A program made the position numbers and the translations under genes. Positions 1 to 8,615 of a stretch of DNA of 64,000 bases are shown one piece after another. Each line of letters starts with the position of its first letter. Position 1 is the first letter of the stretch. The notes beneath the pieces were generated by a model. The model was not told the DNA's origin and ran no database searches. It saw only the letters and a list, made by a program, of their open reading frames with translations. This stretch comes from Sutterella megalosphaeroides (GTDB lineage: Bacteria; Pseudomonadota; Gammaproteobacteria; Burkholderiales; Burkholderiaceae_F). Location of the stretch: NCBI RefSeq assembly GCF_003609995.1, contig NZ_AP018786.1, positions 1,374,001 to 1,438,000 on the forward strand, read 5' to 3'.

Positions 1-490
1 CGTCGAAAATGCGCGGTTTGATGTCGGGCGGTACCATCGGAACGGTGCTCGAAACGAAGGACACTTTTTTGAGCCAGGCGTTCGCGCGGGACGCTTCGTC
101 GCGCGAGGCCGTAGCGTCGATCGCGGCGTCAAAAAGGGGCGCAAGGGCGTCGGTCAGTTCGCGCGGCAGTTGGTAGCGCAAATGCTCGCGTGCGAGGCGC
201 AGAAGGAGCCCCTCGTGCGGCAGCAAACTCGCAAAGGTCGTGTCGTTTCCGGTGTCCGTTCGCCGATAGCCGTAGGGCTTCGATCCCGTTCGGCATTCGA
301 CTCCGAGGTCGGGTGAGGAGCTCAACGCCTTCAGATAGCGCTGCAGCCGTCGGGGCGACATTTCGATCCCCGCGGCCGAAAGCTGTCGGCGCAGTTCCGT
401 CGACGAAATCCAACGCGCGCGGGGAATGCGCCTCAGAATCGACAGGTAGATCAAGGTGTCGCTCGAGGGAGCGAGATCGTCGACGGACAT
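1..490 (-). CDS. YafY/WYL-type transcriptional regulator, N-terminal part (runs off window)
   Basis: An open frame starts at ATG 490 and is still open at the window edge (163 residues visible). The first ~75 residues look like a winged HTH of the DeoR/YafY type: the stretch LIYLSILRRIPR followed by STELRRQLSAAGIEMSPRRL and QRYLKAL is the usual DNA-binding start of WYL-domain regulators. The rest of the visible protein would lead into a WYL ligand-sensing domain, which lies outside the window. The gene is divergent from the amidotransferase-like gene at 658, and the ~165-base gap presumably holds both promoters. Function is assigned by family only; what it regulates is unknown. Confidence 0.7.
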   Translation of the reverse strand, partial: MSVDDLAPSSDTLIYLSILRRIPRARWISSTELRRQLSAAGIEMSPRRLQRYLKALSSSPDLGVECRTGSKPYGYRRTDTGNDTTFASLLPHEGLLLRLAREHLRYQLPRELTDALAPLFDAAIDATASRDEASRANAWLKKVSFVSSTVPMVPPDIKPRIFD

Positions 491-657
491 CGGGATGGCC
501 TCCGGGAAAAGGAACGATGAAAAGCCTATTGTAGGGGGCTCGGGCCGATGTCGCGATCCGCCGCGACGGCGCATAACGGCGCATACTTGGCGAATCCCTT
601 ATAGAAATCCCGACCGACGTCCCTCGCGCCGGTCGAAACCGCACCGGAGAAACAAAA

Positions 658-1374
658 ATGCTTGCAGGAAAACCGTTGATCGGTCTCACGCCCGCCCGTT
701 TTCGCGAGGCTGGTGTCGTCGGAACGCGTGCCGGCTACGAAGAGAGCATCCGCGCCGCGGGCGGCGTGCCGCTCGTTCTGCCTTTTGCCGAAGAGGCCGT
801 GCTCGACGCGCTCTTCGAAGAGCTTGACGGCCTGTTGCTTACGGGCGGCGTCGACGTCGACCCGAGGCTCTACGGCGAGACGCCGCAACCCGAGTGCGGC
901 CCCATTGAGACGGAGCGCGACCGACTCGAACTCCAACTCATTCGCAAGGCCTGGGAAAAAGACCTTCCGATTCTTGCCGTTTGCCGCGGCGCGCAGATCC
1001 TCAACGCGGCGATGGGCGGGACGCTCTACCAGGATTTGCCTTCAGAGCTCGGTCTTCCGCCCGAGCGTCACTCTCGACGCGATGCCGAATCCCTTCTCGT
1101 GCACGAAGTTCGGACGGTTCCGGGTACTCGGATTTCCGAATGGTCGGGTACGCAACTCGGCGTCAACTCGCTCCATCACCAGGCCGTCAAGCGGCTCGCT
1201 CCCGTCTTCGTGCCCGCGGCCTATTCGGCGGAAGACGACGTGCTCGAAGGGTTCGAGGCGCCCGAGAAGCGCTTCGTCATTGCGGTTCAATGGCATCCCG
1301 AACGCCTGAGCACCCGACAGGGCGAAGCGGCACGACTTTTCGAGGAGTTCGTCAAGGCATGCGCGAACGAGTGA
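658..1374 (+). CDS. Gamma-glutamyl-gamma-aminobutyrate hydrolase family protein (class I glutamine amidotransferase fold)
   Basis: 238-residue protein of the PuuD-like peptidase C26 family, which hydrolyses gamma-glutamyl amide bonds, for example gamma-glutamyl-GABA in putrescine breakdown. The nucleophile elbow is LAVCRGAQILN with Cys109, and the His/Glu pair of the triad is in QWHPE (His213, Glu215). LTGGVDVDP near residue 61 is also typical. Length fits the family (about 240-255). ATG 658 is preceded by GGAGA at the correct distance. No other putrescine genes are adjacent, so the substrate is not settled. Cytosolic, with no signal peptide. It stands alone, with an uncharacterised gene 180 bases downstream. 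Confidence 0.85.
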   Translation: MLAGKPLIGLTPARFREAGVVGTRAGYEESIRAAGGVPLVLPFAEEAVLDALFEELDGLLLTGGVDVDPRLYGETPQPECGPIETERDRLELQLIRKAWEKDLPILAVCRGAQILNAAMGGTLYQDLPSELGLPPERHSRRDAESLLVHEVRTVPGTRISEWSGTQLGVNSLHHQAVKRLAPVFVPAAYSAEDDVLEGFEAPEKRFVIAVQWHPERLSTRQGEAARLFEEFVKACANE

Positions 1375-1514
1375 CCCGGGCTCGGCCGTAACCCGCCGCA
1401 CCGCAAGCACCTCAACCCCCTCTCGGGCTCGCGACTCCGCCCAACCGCGGAAGCCGCTCCCGAAAACCCGAAATCGCACCGGAAGCGCGATTTCCGCGCC
1501 TCATTTTTGAACTG

Positions 1515-1520
1515 TATAAT
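1515..1520 (+). promoter_or_regulatory. Perfect TATAAT -10 hexamer before the 1553 gene
   Basis: TATAAT lies 33 bases before ATG 1553, in an AT-rich patch in otherwise GC-rich DNA. No convincing -35 was seen. Transcription from here would start near 1527, after an in-frame ATG at 1523, which supports translation starting at 1553. Confidence 0.45.
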
Positions 1521-1552
1521 CGATGTTTGTATTGGCATTCAAAGGACACCCG

Positions 1553-2872
1553 ATGACACGCCTCAAACCCGACTCACGCATCGACTTGTCTCCAACCGGA
1601 GGGGCGCCGACCCCGGCTTCGGCTTCGAGCCCGAGTGAGACTCCGACACCCGACACCCCCACGGTCGCAGGGCCCGAAACGGGGCGGGGGAAGGTTGTAT
1701 ACAAAGAGGCGATCACAGAGGCGGTCGGAGACGCCGAAAGCGAGGAGGGCGGGACGTCGATTCTCGATGCATCGGCGAATGGGCTCCCGATCGAAGCCGA
1801 CTTCGATGAGGAGGACGATGCACTCGATTCCGTTCGCGTCGGATCGCGTGCGGCCGACTATCGGGCCAAAACCAAAGCGCTCAAGAAGCGGTTCCCCGGG
1901 GTCATCATCGTGCCGGGCGTCGACGTACTCGGCGACTACCTTCGTCATCACACGTGGAGTACGCTCGACTGTCTGGAGGTCTTTCCCTGGACGCGGTGGC
2001 TCTTTTCGAAGACGGCGATGCTCGAAGTGCCCTTCATCCTCAATACGACCGAAGTGGCGAAGCGCTGGCCCGAGGCCGCGGCCGCCCTCGGGAAAACCGC
2101 GAGAAACGCCCGCATGCTCTTCGACCCCGAAGACCTTCATGCGTGGTTCGCGCGGCGGCTTCGCACCTCGGTGCAGCAGGTGCTCGTTCCCGTCTCGATG
2201 TTGGCGCAGCAGCCCGAGGCGTTGCGGCAGCGGTTCCTCGAATTGTGGGACGAAAGGCTCTCGGCATTTTACGAGCGCGAGCGCCCCGTTTCGCGTCGCA
2301 ACGCGCGCACGGAGAAAAATCCAGCGTTTCTCGGGGGCTGGGGCCTCGAAGACTGGGTGAAGCCCGACTACCGGGAGCTCCTTTGGACCTGGAAGGAGGA
2401 AAACGACGCGCTGGCAGAGCGGCAGGGCGTCAAGCCCAACCGCGTCAGGTACGAAAGCATTGAGGTGCCTTTCCCGACCGACAAGCTCCCCCGCATGCTC
2501 GGGCAGACGGCAGTCTCGAAGACGCGTGCCTACGATTCGAAGGACGTCGGCAATTCGACGATTAGGATTTTCGCCTGGGCCAAACACGAACTCGTCATGC
2601 CCGAAACCGCCGCGCGGCCCGAGAGCCGCATGCCCCCCTCGGGTTTCACGCAGGGGATCGCGCTCGGGGGAGAACGCTTTTTCGAGGACTACCGCATCGG
2701 GCTCGTCGATCTATGGCCCGCACGCAAAGTGCTTGATGTTTTCGGTGAGGAGGTTTTTCGCGACGCTGACTGGCGACTTGACGCGGGTCTCTGCGCCTGG
2801 GCGAAGAAGGACGCCCGGTTCGGTCCGGGGCTGCCGCCCAAAGCGCAGGCGGCGATGCTCGGGTTTGTTTGA
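1553..2872 (+). CDS. Uncharacterised protein, 439 aa
   Basis: I do not recognise this family. ATG 1553 is chosen over ATG 1523 because AAAGGA (1541-1546) sits six bases before it and a TATAAT element would place the transcript start after 1523. The first ~85 residues are low-complexity and Pro/Ser/Thr/Glu-rich. From about residue 100 the protein is folded-looking, with a Trp-rich core (HHTWSTLDCLEVFPWTRW) and an ordered C-terminal part containing GFTQGIALGGERFFEDYR. There is no signal peptide and no transmembrane segment, so it is probably cytosolic. The neighbours are unrelated, so context gives no role. It is a real gene by frame, codon use and start signals. Confidence 0.7.
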   Translation: MTRLKPDSRIDLSPTGGAPTPASASSPSETPTPDTPTVAGPETGRGKVVYKEAITEAVGDAESEEGGTSILDASANGLPIEADFDEEDDALDSVRVGSRAADYRAKTKALKKRFPGVIIVPGVDVLGDYLRHHTWSTLDCLEVFPWTRWLFSKTAMLEVPFILNTTEVAKRWPEAAAALGKTARNARMLFDPEDLHAWFARRLRTSVQQVLVPVSMLAQQPEALRQRFLELWDERLSAFYERERPVSRRNARTEKNPAFLGGWGLEDWVKPDYRELLWTWKEENDALAERQGVKPNRVRYESIEVPFPTDKLPRMLGQTAVSKTRAYDSKDVGNSTIRIFAWAKHELVMPETAARPESRMPPSGFTQGIALGGERFFEDYRIGLVDLWPARKVLDVFGEEVFRDADWRLDAGLCAWAKKDARFGPGLPPKAQAAMLGFV

Positions 2873-2998
2873 GGGCTGCGGGACGCAAAGGCGTCGATGC
2901 CGGACGGGGTGTCGGTCGGTGCGGGCTCCCGAAATCGGCGCGGTGCGCTATCCTTGTTGTCTGTAAATCTATCCTGAAAAGGGTAGGGAGGTTTAATT

Positions 2999-3024
2999 AG
3001 TGTTGTGTAATCGCAACACTTTTT
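2999..3024 (+). terminator. Rho-independent terminator after the 1553 gene
   Basis: AGTGTTG (2999-3005) pairs with CAACACT (3014-3020) across an 8-base loop and is followed by a T run. It lies about 130 bases past the stop codon of the uncharacterised gene. Confidence 0.6.
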
Positions 3025-3094
3025 CAGCAATTCAAAACAAATCTGAAGGTTAAATTTCAAGGAAAACATATAGTTCATAAGAACTAAGGGTTAA

Positions 3095-3104
3095 CCCCCC
3101 CCCC
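3095..3104 (+). repeat. Homopolymeric C10 tract upstream of the porin
   Basis: Ten consecutive C residues within the 366-base gene-free stretch between the 1553 gene and the porin, about 135 bases before the porin start. The surrounding ~130 bases are unusually AT-rich. Tracts of this kind slip during replication and can vary promoter spacing or strength; that role is only a possibility here. A TTGACA at 3178-3183 is the best -35-like sequence, but no good -10 follows it. Confidence 0.6.
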
Positions 3105-3238
3105 AAGCCCGACCGAAGTGCAAAAATTTCCGAGTCGCGATTCCGGAAACGCGTTCGACCAACCCAATTTTTCCCGCTTGACATTCCTTCTTTTGGACCT
3201 CAGACCTCGGGGATGTCGATTCGGAGGAGAAACAAAAC

Positions 3239-4420
3239 ATGACTCTGCGCACTTCGCTTCTTGCCGCCGCTCTCGTCGGCGCTTTCGCAGGCTCGGCCGC
3301 TGCCGCCGACGTCTCGCTCTACGGTCTCGTCGACTACGGCTTCCAGTACGAATCCGTCGACCAGGGCTCCGAACAGTACGAATCCGATAACTTCCAGATG
3401 AAGTCCGGCATGAACTCGGGCTCGCGCTTCGGTCTCAAGGGCTCCGAAGAAATCGCCGCGGGCACGCAAGTCGGCTTCGTTCTTGAAAACGGCTTTTCGG
3501 CCGACGACGGCACGATGGACAACAACGGCCGCCTCTTCGGTCGCGAAGCCCAGCTCTTCGTTTCGGGCGAATTCGGCACGTTCTCGTTCGGTCGGGTCGG
3601 TCAGCTGATGAGCGCGAACGGCACGTACGGCCTCATGAGCAAGTTCAGCGTCTTCTCGGGCGGCTGGGGGAGCCACACGGGCGGTAAGTATTTCCACGTC
3701 GCCGACTGGGGCCGCATGGACAACACCATCACGTACGTTTCGCCCGCCGTGGCCGGCATCCGCGTGCACGCCCAGTACTCCTTCCAGCCCGACACGAAGG
3801 AAGTGCACGGCGTCGGTACCGCCGTTGAAAACAAGGGTACGGCCGACCGCGTCGGTTCCTTTGCCGTCACGTACGAAGGCGCCGCTCTGAAGTTGATCGC
3901 TCTCGGTCAGTGGAACCAGTGGTCGAACCTGCCGCGCGGCGCTCAAGGTACGAGCACCGACTGGCGTGAAAAGAAGAACGGTTACAACGTCTTCGTCGGC
4001 GCTAACTACGACTTCGACGTCGCCAAGGTCTATGTGACGGGCGAATACAACCAGCACATGCGCATCAAGGCTTCCGACAACACGACCGTTACGGGCATGG
4101 CGGGCGCCTTCTCGAATTGGATCAACAATACGGGCTACATCGACGGCTACGCCGCGACGATCGGTGCGGACGTTCCCGCTTTCGGCGGCACGTTCAAGGC
4201 CGACCTCGGTTACCGCTACGGCGAATGTGTGGTCAACAACGCGAACGACTTCAAACAGATCGCGCTCGGTCTCGGCTACACGTACGACCTCAGCAAGCGT
4301 ACGACCGTCTACACGGGCGGCTCCTACGTCGACGGCACGCTCGGCAAGATCCATCCGGGTGCCGACACGCTCGATCCGACGGCCTACGAACTCTTCGCGG
4401 GCATGATCCATCGCTTCTGA
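3239..4420 (+). CDS. Gram-negative porin (Burkholderiales OmpC-like family)
   Basis: 393-residue outer-membrane general porin. Residues 1-22 form a Sec signal peptide (MTLRTSLLAAALVGAFAGSA, cleaved after AAA). The mature protein opens with ADVSLYGLVDYGF, the classical first beta strand of betaproteobacterial porins, and includes NSGSRFGLKGSEEI and SFGRVGQL. It ends in a C-terminal Phe (HRF), the outer-membrane insertion signal read by BamA. Length fits a 16-strand barrel of about 340-400 residues. The start is supported by GGAGGAGAAAC upstream. It is monocistronic, followed by a terminator at 4494. Codon use is strongly biased, suggesting high expression. Trimeric diffusion of small solutes is expected. 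Confidence 0.93.
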   Translation: MTLRTSLLAAALVGAFAGSAAAADVSLYGLVDYGFQYESVDQGSEQYESDNFQMKSGMNSGSRFGLKGSEEIAAGTQVGFVLENGFSADDGTMDNNGRLFGREAQLFVSGEFGTFSFGRVGQLMSANGTYGLMSKFSVFSGGWGSHTGGKYFHVADWGRMDNTITYVSPAVAGIRVHAQYSFQPDTKEVHGVGTAVENKGTADRVGSFAVTYEGAALKLIALGQWNQWSNLPRGAQGTSTDWREKKNGYNVFVGANYDFDVAKVYVTGEYNQHMRIKASDNTTVTGMAGAFSNWINNTGYIDGYAATIGADVPAFGGTFKADLGYRYGECVVNNANDFKQIALGLGYTYDLSKRTTVYTGGSYVDGTLGKIHPGADTLDPTAYELFAGMIHRF

Positions 4421-4493
4421 TTTTCGAACGTTCCAAACGGTTCGAACCTCCCGTGCCCGATCGCGCGCCGCGCGTGACCGGGCCGGGACTCCC

Positions 4494-4530
4494 GGGGAGA
4501 CCTCTCGCAAGGCCTCCCTTTTTCTTTTTC
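4494..4530 (+). terminator. Terminator after the porin
   Basis: GGGAGACCT (from 4495) pairs with AGGCCTCCC (4510-4518) with one mismatch, followed by TTTTTCTTTTTC. Confidence 0.75.
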
Positions 4531-4796
4531 TAGTTGCCCTCGTTCACAGTTGACGTTTTCTCCGACGGGAAACACCCGCGTTTTCCCGAAACCGACCGAT
4601 GACCTCGGGTTTCTCCTCTAACATTTATCTTAGGGTATAGGCACTATATCGGGGGTCGGCCGAGCCGACGCGACGTTCCCTTTTTTCAAGGCGAAGTTTT
4701 CCGGACCAAAGGACTTTCGCCCGGCTTCCCCGACCGCGAAGCATGCCGAGCGTCGGACTCTCGGACCGATGACCGTATTTCAAAAAGGAGCTTTGT

Positions 4797-6302
4797 ATGA
4801 AATTCCGTACCTCGATCCTGACCGCCGCGCTCTCGATGGCGATCGCCGGTTCCGCGCTTGCCTGCACCACGGTGGTGGTGGGTGAAGGGGCCTCGGCCGA
4901 CGGGTCGTTCCTGATCGCCCGCAGCGCCGACAGCTCGGCCATGAAGGCCCAGCACATGGTCAAGCACCCGGCGCGCACCTACAAGAAGGGCGACATGTAT
5001 CGCACGCAGGACTATAAGGGTGCGACCGACTTCTCGTACCCGCAGCCCGAACAGGCGATGGGCTACACGACGGTGCCCAATTGGAAGACGCAGCTCCACG
5101 GCGCGACCGGCTTCAACGACGCGGGCGTCGGCATTTCGGGCACCGAATCGATCTTCGCGCGTGACGACGCTCTGAAGCTCGACCCCTACAACGAAAAGAC
5201 CGGCATCACGGAAGACGACATTCTCGACGTTCTCCTGCCGCGCGCCAAGACCGCTCGCGAAGCCGTCGAAATCCTCGGCTCGATCATCGAAACGACCGGC
5301 GCGGGTGAAGGCTTCGGCGTGGCGTTCGTCGACGACAAGGAAATCTGGTACCTTGAAACGGGTACGGGCCATCAGTGGCTCGCTCAGCGTACGCCCAAGG
5401 ACACCTACTTCGCTTCCGGCAACCAGGGTCGCCTGCAGAAGTACGACCCCAAGAGCCCCGACTTCCTCGCCTCGAAGAACCTCGTTCAGTGGGCGACCGA
5501 AAACGGCTTCTACGACCCGAAGAAGGACGGCGAATTCAACTTCTCGAAGGCCTACACCCGCGACGACGAACGCGACCGCGATTACAACGACCCGCGCGTC
5601 TGGCAGATCCAGAAGATGCTCAATCCTTCGCTCGAACAGAAGGTGGGCGACGGTCGCAACTTCCCCGTCTATCTGAAGCCCGAAAAGAAGATCACGGTCG
5701 AGGACCTCAAGGCGATCATGCGCGACCACTACCAGACGGGCGAACTCCAGTCGCACGACCCGTACACGAAGGGTCTGCGCGGGGACGAACCGTACCGTCC
5801 GATCAGCGTCTTCCGTACGTACGAAGCGCACGTGATGCAGGTGCGTCCGTGGCTGCCGGATGAAATCGGCGCCGTCACGTACGTCGCCATGGGCATGGCG
5901 GACCTCTCCGTCTTCGTGCCGTACTACCACGGCTTGAACGCCTATCCCGCCCACTACGGGCAGGGCACCGACAAGGCCGACAGCGAATCGCTCTACTGGA
6001 AGTATCGCAAGCTTCAGACCCTTGTCATGACCGACTATCCGAAGCTCCACGGCGTCGTGCAGAAGGCCTACGCCGACTTCGAACGTCAGACGGCCGAAGC
6101 CCAGAAGACGTTCGAAGACGAGTACGTGAAGGTCTTCAAGCAGGATCCGAAGAAGGCAGACGCCATGCTCGAAGACTTCAACCAGGGCGTGATGGCGAAG
6201 GCCGAAGCTCTGGCCGAAGACCTCACGAACCAGGTCTTCACGATTCGCACGAAGGACATCGAAGACGCCAACTTCTTCGCGAACCGCAGCAAGAAGGACT
6301 GA
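4797..6302 (+). CDS. Exported C69-family dipeptidase
   Basis: 501-residue N-terminal-nucleophile peptidase of family C69 (PepD-like). A signal peptide (residues 1-22, ending GSALA) is followed directly by Cys23 in ACTTVVVGEGASADGS. In C69 enzymes this Cys becomes the N-terminal nucleophile after processing, so cleavage would expose the active site. GFNDAGVGISGTES and GEGFGVAFVDDKEIWYLETG are core family motifs. The expected role is hydrolysis of dipeptides or short peptides in the periplasm, or at the membrane if the Cys is lipidated, feeding amino-acid uptake. AAAAGGAGC precedes the start. The gene is monocistronic, with a terminator at 6401. Codon bias is high, like the porin. Confidence 0.88.
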   Translation: MKFRTSILTAALSMAIAGSALACTTVVVGEGASADGSFLIARSADSSAMKAQHMVKHPARTYKKGDMYRTQDYKGATDFSYPQPEQAMGYTTVPNWKTQLHGATGFNDAGVGISGTESIFARDDALKLDPYNEKTGITEDDILDVLLPRAKTAREAVEILGSIIETTGAGEGFGVAFVDDKEIWYLETGTGHQWLAQRTPKDTYFASGNQGRLQKYDPKSPDFLASKNLVQWATENGFYDPKKDGEFNFSKAYTRDDERDRDYNDPRVWQIQKMLNPSLEQKVGDGRNFPVYLKPEKKITVEDLKAIMRDHYQTGELQSHDPYTKGLRGDEPYRPISVFRTYEAHVMQVRPWLPDEIGAVTYVAMGMADLSVFVPYYHGLNAYPAHYGQGTDKADSESLYWKYRKLQTLVMTDYPKLHGVVQKAYADFERQTAEAQKTFEDEYVKVFKQDPKKADAMLEDFNQGVMAKAEALAEDLTNQVFTIRTKDIEDANFFANRSKKD

Positions 6303-6400
6303 CGGGCTCGACTCGAACGCATGAACCCGAGGGCGCGCGCAACGTGCGGCGGCCCTCGGGGCGAGTGCCGCTCGACCCTCGAACGTTCTCAAGGAAACAG

Positions 6401-6445
6401 AACGGCCGCTTTTCGGAGAGTGCCTCCGGGAAGCGGCCGTTTTGC
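6401..6445 (+). terminator. Terminator after the C69 dipeptidase
   Basis: ACGGCCGCTT pairs with AAGCGGCCGT around a 20-base loop, followed by TTTGCGTTT. It lies about 100 bases after the stop and may also serve the minus-strand gene ending at 6499. Confidence 0.6.
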
Positions 6446-6498
6446 GTTTCGTCGGTCGGGAATTTCGGAGCCCGGGGGCTCGGCCGGGGAGCTCGTCG

Positions 6499-7128
6499 TC
6501 AGGCGTTCGAGTTGTCCGAGTCGACCGAGCTGTCCGACTCTTCCGTCGGTCCGAAAACCCGAAGGAAAAGACCCGCCGCCGCTCGGTCGGCAACGGTGCC
6601 GAGAAGGGCGAGCGGAAGAAGGAGGTCGAGGGCAAGGACCGTGTTCTCCGACGGCTTCAACCCGACCATGGCGGGAAGCATCGAGAGGCTTTCGGGCCTC
6701 AGAAAGGAAAGCGCAAAGGAGAGCGCAAAGACGACGAGAAAGGCAGGGGCGCCCGCCGAGAGGATCGCGCGCCGCGCGCGGGCGAAACCTTCCGCCGCGA
6801 GCTTCCCGGCTTCTTCCCGCACCACCCCCGCGCCGAGCACCAGAAGGACCGCCGTCACGGCCGCCGTCTCGAGGAGCCCGGGGGACTCCAGAACCCGCAC
6901 TCCGAACCCCGCCGAACCGCCTGCGATGAGCCCCGAGAGCACGGTCGTGCGGGCTGCGGCGCTAAGACGCTTGGCGCGTGAAGCGGGATCGAGGGCGAGC
7001 GTCGGCATCGGTTCGGCGGGCTCGGTCGCTTCCTGCGTTGCGCTCGTTTGCGTTGTTTCGTGTGCTTCGTCGTTAGCAACGGTTTCGACCTTCGGGGTGT
7101 TTCGAGAATTGCGTTCGGTAGAAAGCAT
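6499..7128 (-). CDS. Predicted inner-membrane protein, unknown function
   Basis: 209 residues. The first ~50 are hydrophilic (Thr/Glu-rich). Four hydrophobic segments follow at roughly residues 61-79, 84-103, 124-143 and 164-182, with basic stretches between them, so this is a small polytopic membrane protein. No motif or family is recognised. It lies 17 bases downstream of the methyltransferase gene on the same strand and is probably co-transcribed with it. No clear ribosome-binding site precedes ATG 7128, so the start is uncertain. The C-terminus is Ser/Asp-rich. Confidence 0.6.
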   Translation of the reverse strand: MLSTERNSRNTPKVETVANDEAHETTQTSATQEATEPAEPMPTLALDPASRAKRLSAAARTTVLSGLIAGGSAGFGVRVLESPGLLETAAVTAVLLVLGAGVVREEAGKLAAEGFARARRAILSAGAPAFLVVFALSFALSFLRPESLSMLPAMVGLKPSENTVLALDLLLPLALLGTVADRAAAGLFLRVFGPTEESDSSVDSDNSNA

Positions 7129-7145
7129 GGCAACAGTGCAGTGTT

Positions 7146-8003
7146 TTACGCGCTCGTCGTCGTATCGGTCGGGGCGTCACCCGTCGTATCCGTTGAATCG
7201 ACCGAATCCTCGGGCGCCTCGCACGGGCGTTCGGGCTTGTAGGCCGTCACGATGAAGTCGAGCGTCACGACTTCTTCGCATCCGTCCGCAATATGCACGG
7301 CCGCGGGGTAGGCCGCGCGGCAACAAACGCCCCAGAGACCGAGCGACTCAAGGTGGCCGATTTCCCAGTCGGGGCGGTTGCGGGGGGTCATGGGAAGGTC
7401 GCGGGCGATTCTCTCGATCACCGACGTGTCGACGTCGCCGAGGTACTTCGGATCGAGGCTTCGGGCCGCGTCGACCGCGCTTCGCACGGCCTTGAAGCGC
7501 GAATCGACGAGGTGGTTGTAGTGGTTGCCGTCCGCGATGAAGAGAGCGCCTCCCGGGCGCAGCACGCGCACCCACTCGGCGACCGCCGCTTCGGGGTCGG
7601 TCATGTTCCAGAGGACGTTGCGGCACATGACGACGTCGAACGATTCGTCGGGGAAACTCAAGCGGTCGGCAGCGGACTGCGTGAAGAGAATTTCGCAGTC
7701 GGAGGCCTGAGCGTTCACCTTGGCGGCTTGAAGCATTTCGACCGAGATGTCGACTGCGGTCACGTCGGCTCCCGCTTTGGCGGCGAGAATCGCGAGGAAG
7801 CCTCCGCCCGTGCCGACGTCGAGCACCCGGCGGCCCGCGAGCGGGTAGGTGTTCGTGAGGTGGCAGGTCCAGCGGTAGGCTTCGGGCCCGTTGATGTCGT
7901 CGCGCGTGAAAAGACCGTAACCCGCGGCGCGGCGGTTCCAATAGTCGGAGATCCGTTCAAGGAGCGCGGCTTCGGCCGCGGAGCGTGGGGTGTGCGAAGT
8001 CAT
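7146..8003 (-). CDS. Class I SAM-dependent methyltransferase
   Basis: 285 residues from ATG 8003; a TTG five codons upstream is the alternative. SAM-binding motif I is VLDVGTGGGFLAI, followed by VTAVDISVEML (motif II acidic residue) and FDVVMCRNVLWNMTDP (motif IV), then VRVLRPGGALFIADGNHYN. This is the Methyltransf_11/UbiE-like fold. The acceptor is unknown. The N-terminal ISDYWNRRAAGY resembles enzymes acting on small lipophilic or metalloid substrates, but nothing in the context confirms that. The C-terminal part beyond residue ~200 is less conserved. It is probably transcribed together with the membrane protein gene that follows closely. Confidence 0.85.
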   Translation of the reverse strand: MTSHTPRSAAEAALLERISDYWNRRAAGYGLFTRDDINGPEAYRWTCHLTNTYPLAGRRVLDVGTGGGFLAILAAKAGADVTAVDISVEMLQAAKVNAQASDCEILFTQSAADRLSFPDESFDVVMCRNVLWNMTDPEAAVAEWVRVLRPGGALFIADGNHYNHLVDSRFKAVRSAVDAARSLDPKYLGDVDTSVIERIARDLPMTPRNRPDWEIGHLESLGLWGVCCRAAYPAAVHIADGCEEVVTLDFIVTAYKPERPCEAPEDSVDSTDTTGDAPTDTTTSA

Positions 8004-8068
8004 GGACGGGAATGTCAAAAAAGCGTTTGCAAAACGAGCCGGGTCGGACCGTTCGGGTACCCGACAGA

Positions 8069-8353
8069 TTACCCGTTTCCGCGGGCCGTGCGCATTCGGA
8101 CGGGCTTCGATCGGAATCGCGCAGGCCGTATTGTGCCGAAATTTTCCTCAGTCTTCGACCGAACCGTCGGGTAGAGCCATACGCCGTCGGAGAGATAGAC
8201 GGGACCGCCGTCGCCGATATCGAGCGCATCGTAGAGTTCCCGCATGGACGAGAATCCTTGCGCGGGTTCTTCCGCTTCGTCTTCGGTTTTGTCGAGCTCG
8301 TCCTCGTTCTCGAGATCCGCGCGCTTGACGTTCGCGAACTTCCTGAAATCCAT
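8069..8353 (-). CDS. Small acidic protein, 94 aa, unknown
   Basis: ATG 8353 is preceded by AAGGAGCG at ideal distance, which fixes this start even though the frame stays open further upstream. The N-terminal third is very acidic (LENEDELDKTEDEAEEP), the middle has SMRELYDALDIGDGG and VYLSDGVWLYP, and the tail is basic (RFRSKPVRMRTARGNG). There is no signal peptide or transmembrane segment. No family is recognised. The strong ribosome-binding site and the folded-looking core argue for a real protein, possibly an adaptor or regulatory polypeptide. It is 65 bases upstream of the methyltransferase gene on the same strand. Confidence 0.6.
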   Translation of the reverse strand: MDFRKFANVKRADLENEDELDKTEDEAEEPAQGFSSMRELYDALDIGDGGPVYLSDGVWLYPTVRSKTEENFGTIRPARFRSKPVRMRTARGNG

Positions 8354-8615
8354 GCAACGCTCCTTGCTTGTTGCCGAATGTTTTCCGAGAACGCCCGAGC
8401 GAGCCCGGACGAATCCGGCCGATTCGACGGGATTCGAAGACGTCCTCCCGATCGAGTATAGGCGCGCGGAGCACCGGCCGTGCCGCTCGCCGGCAGGGGC
8501 TCGGGTACTCGAGGACGGTCGACGACGTCGCGGAAGCGGGGAAGAGCCCGGTCGCGGCCGTAACGGAATCGCAACGAACACGGAACGGACACGTGCCGGG
8601 CTCGTTGCGGGCGCC

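Noticed and set aside
1523-1552. Upstream ATG for the 1553 gene
   Set aside because: The TATAAT box would start transcription after it, and AAAGGA favours 1553.
4686-6635. Long minus-strand open frame opposite the C69 dipeptidase
   Set aside because: Mirror of biased GC-rich codons; no start signal, Arg/His/Val-rich composition and no motif, while the plus strand has a full family match.
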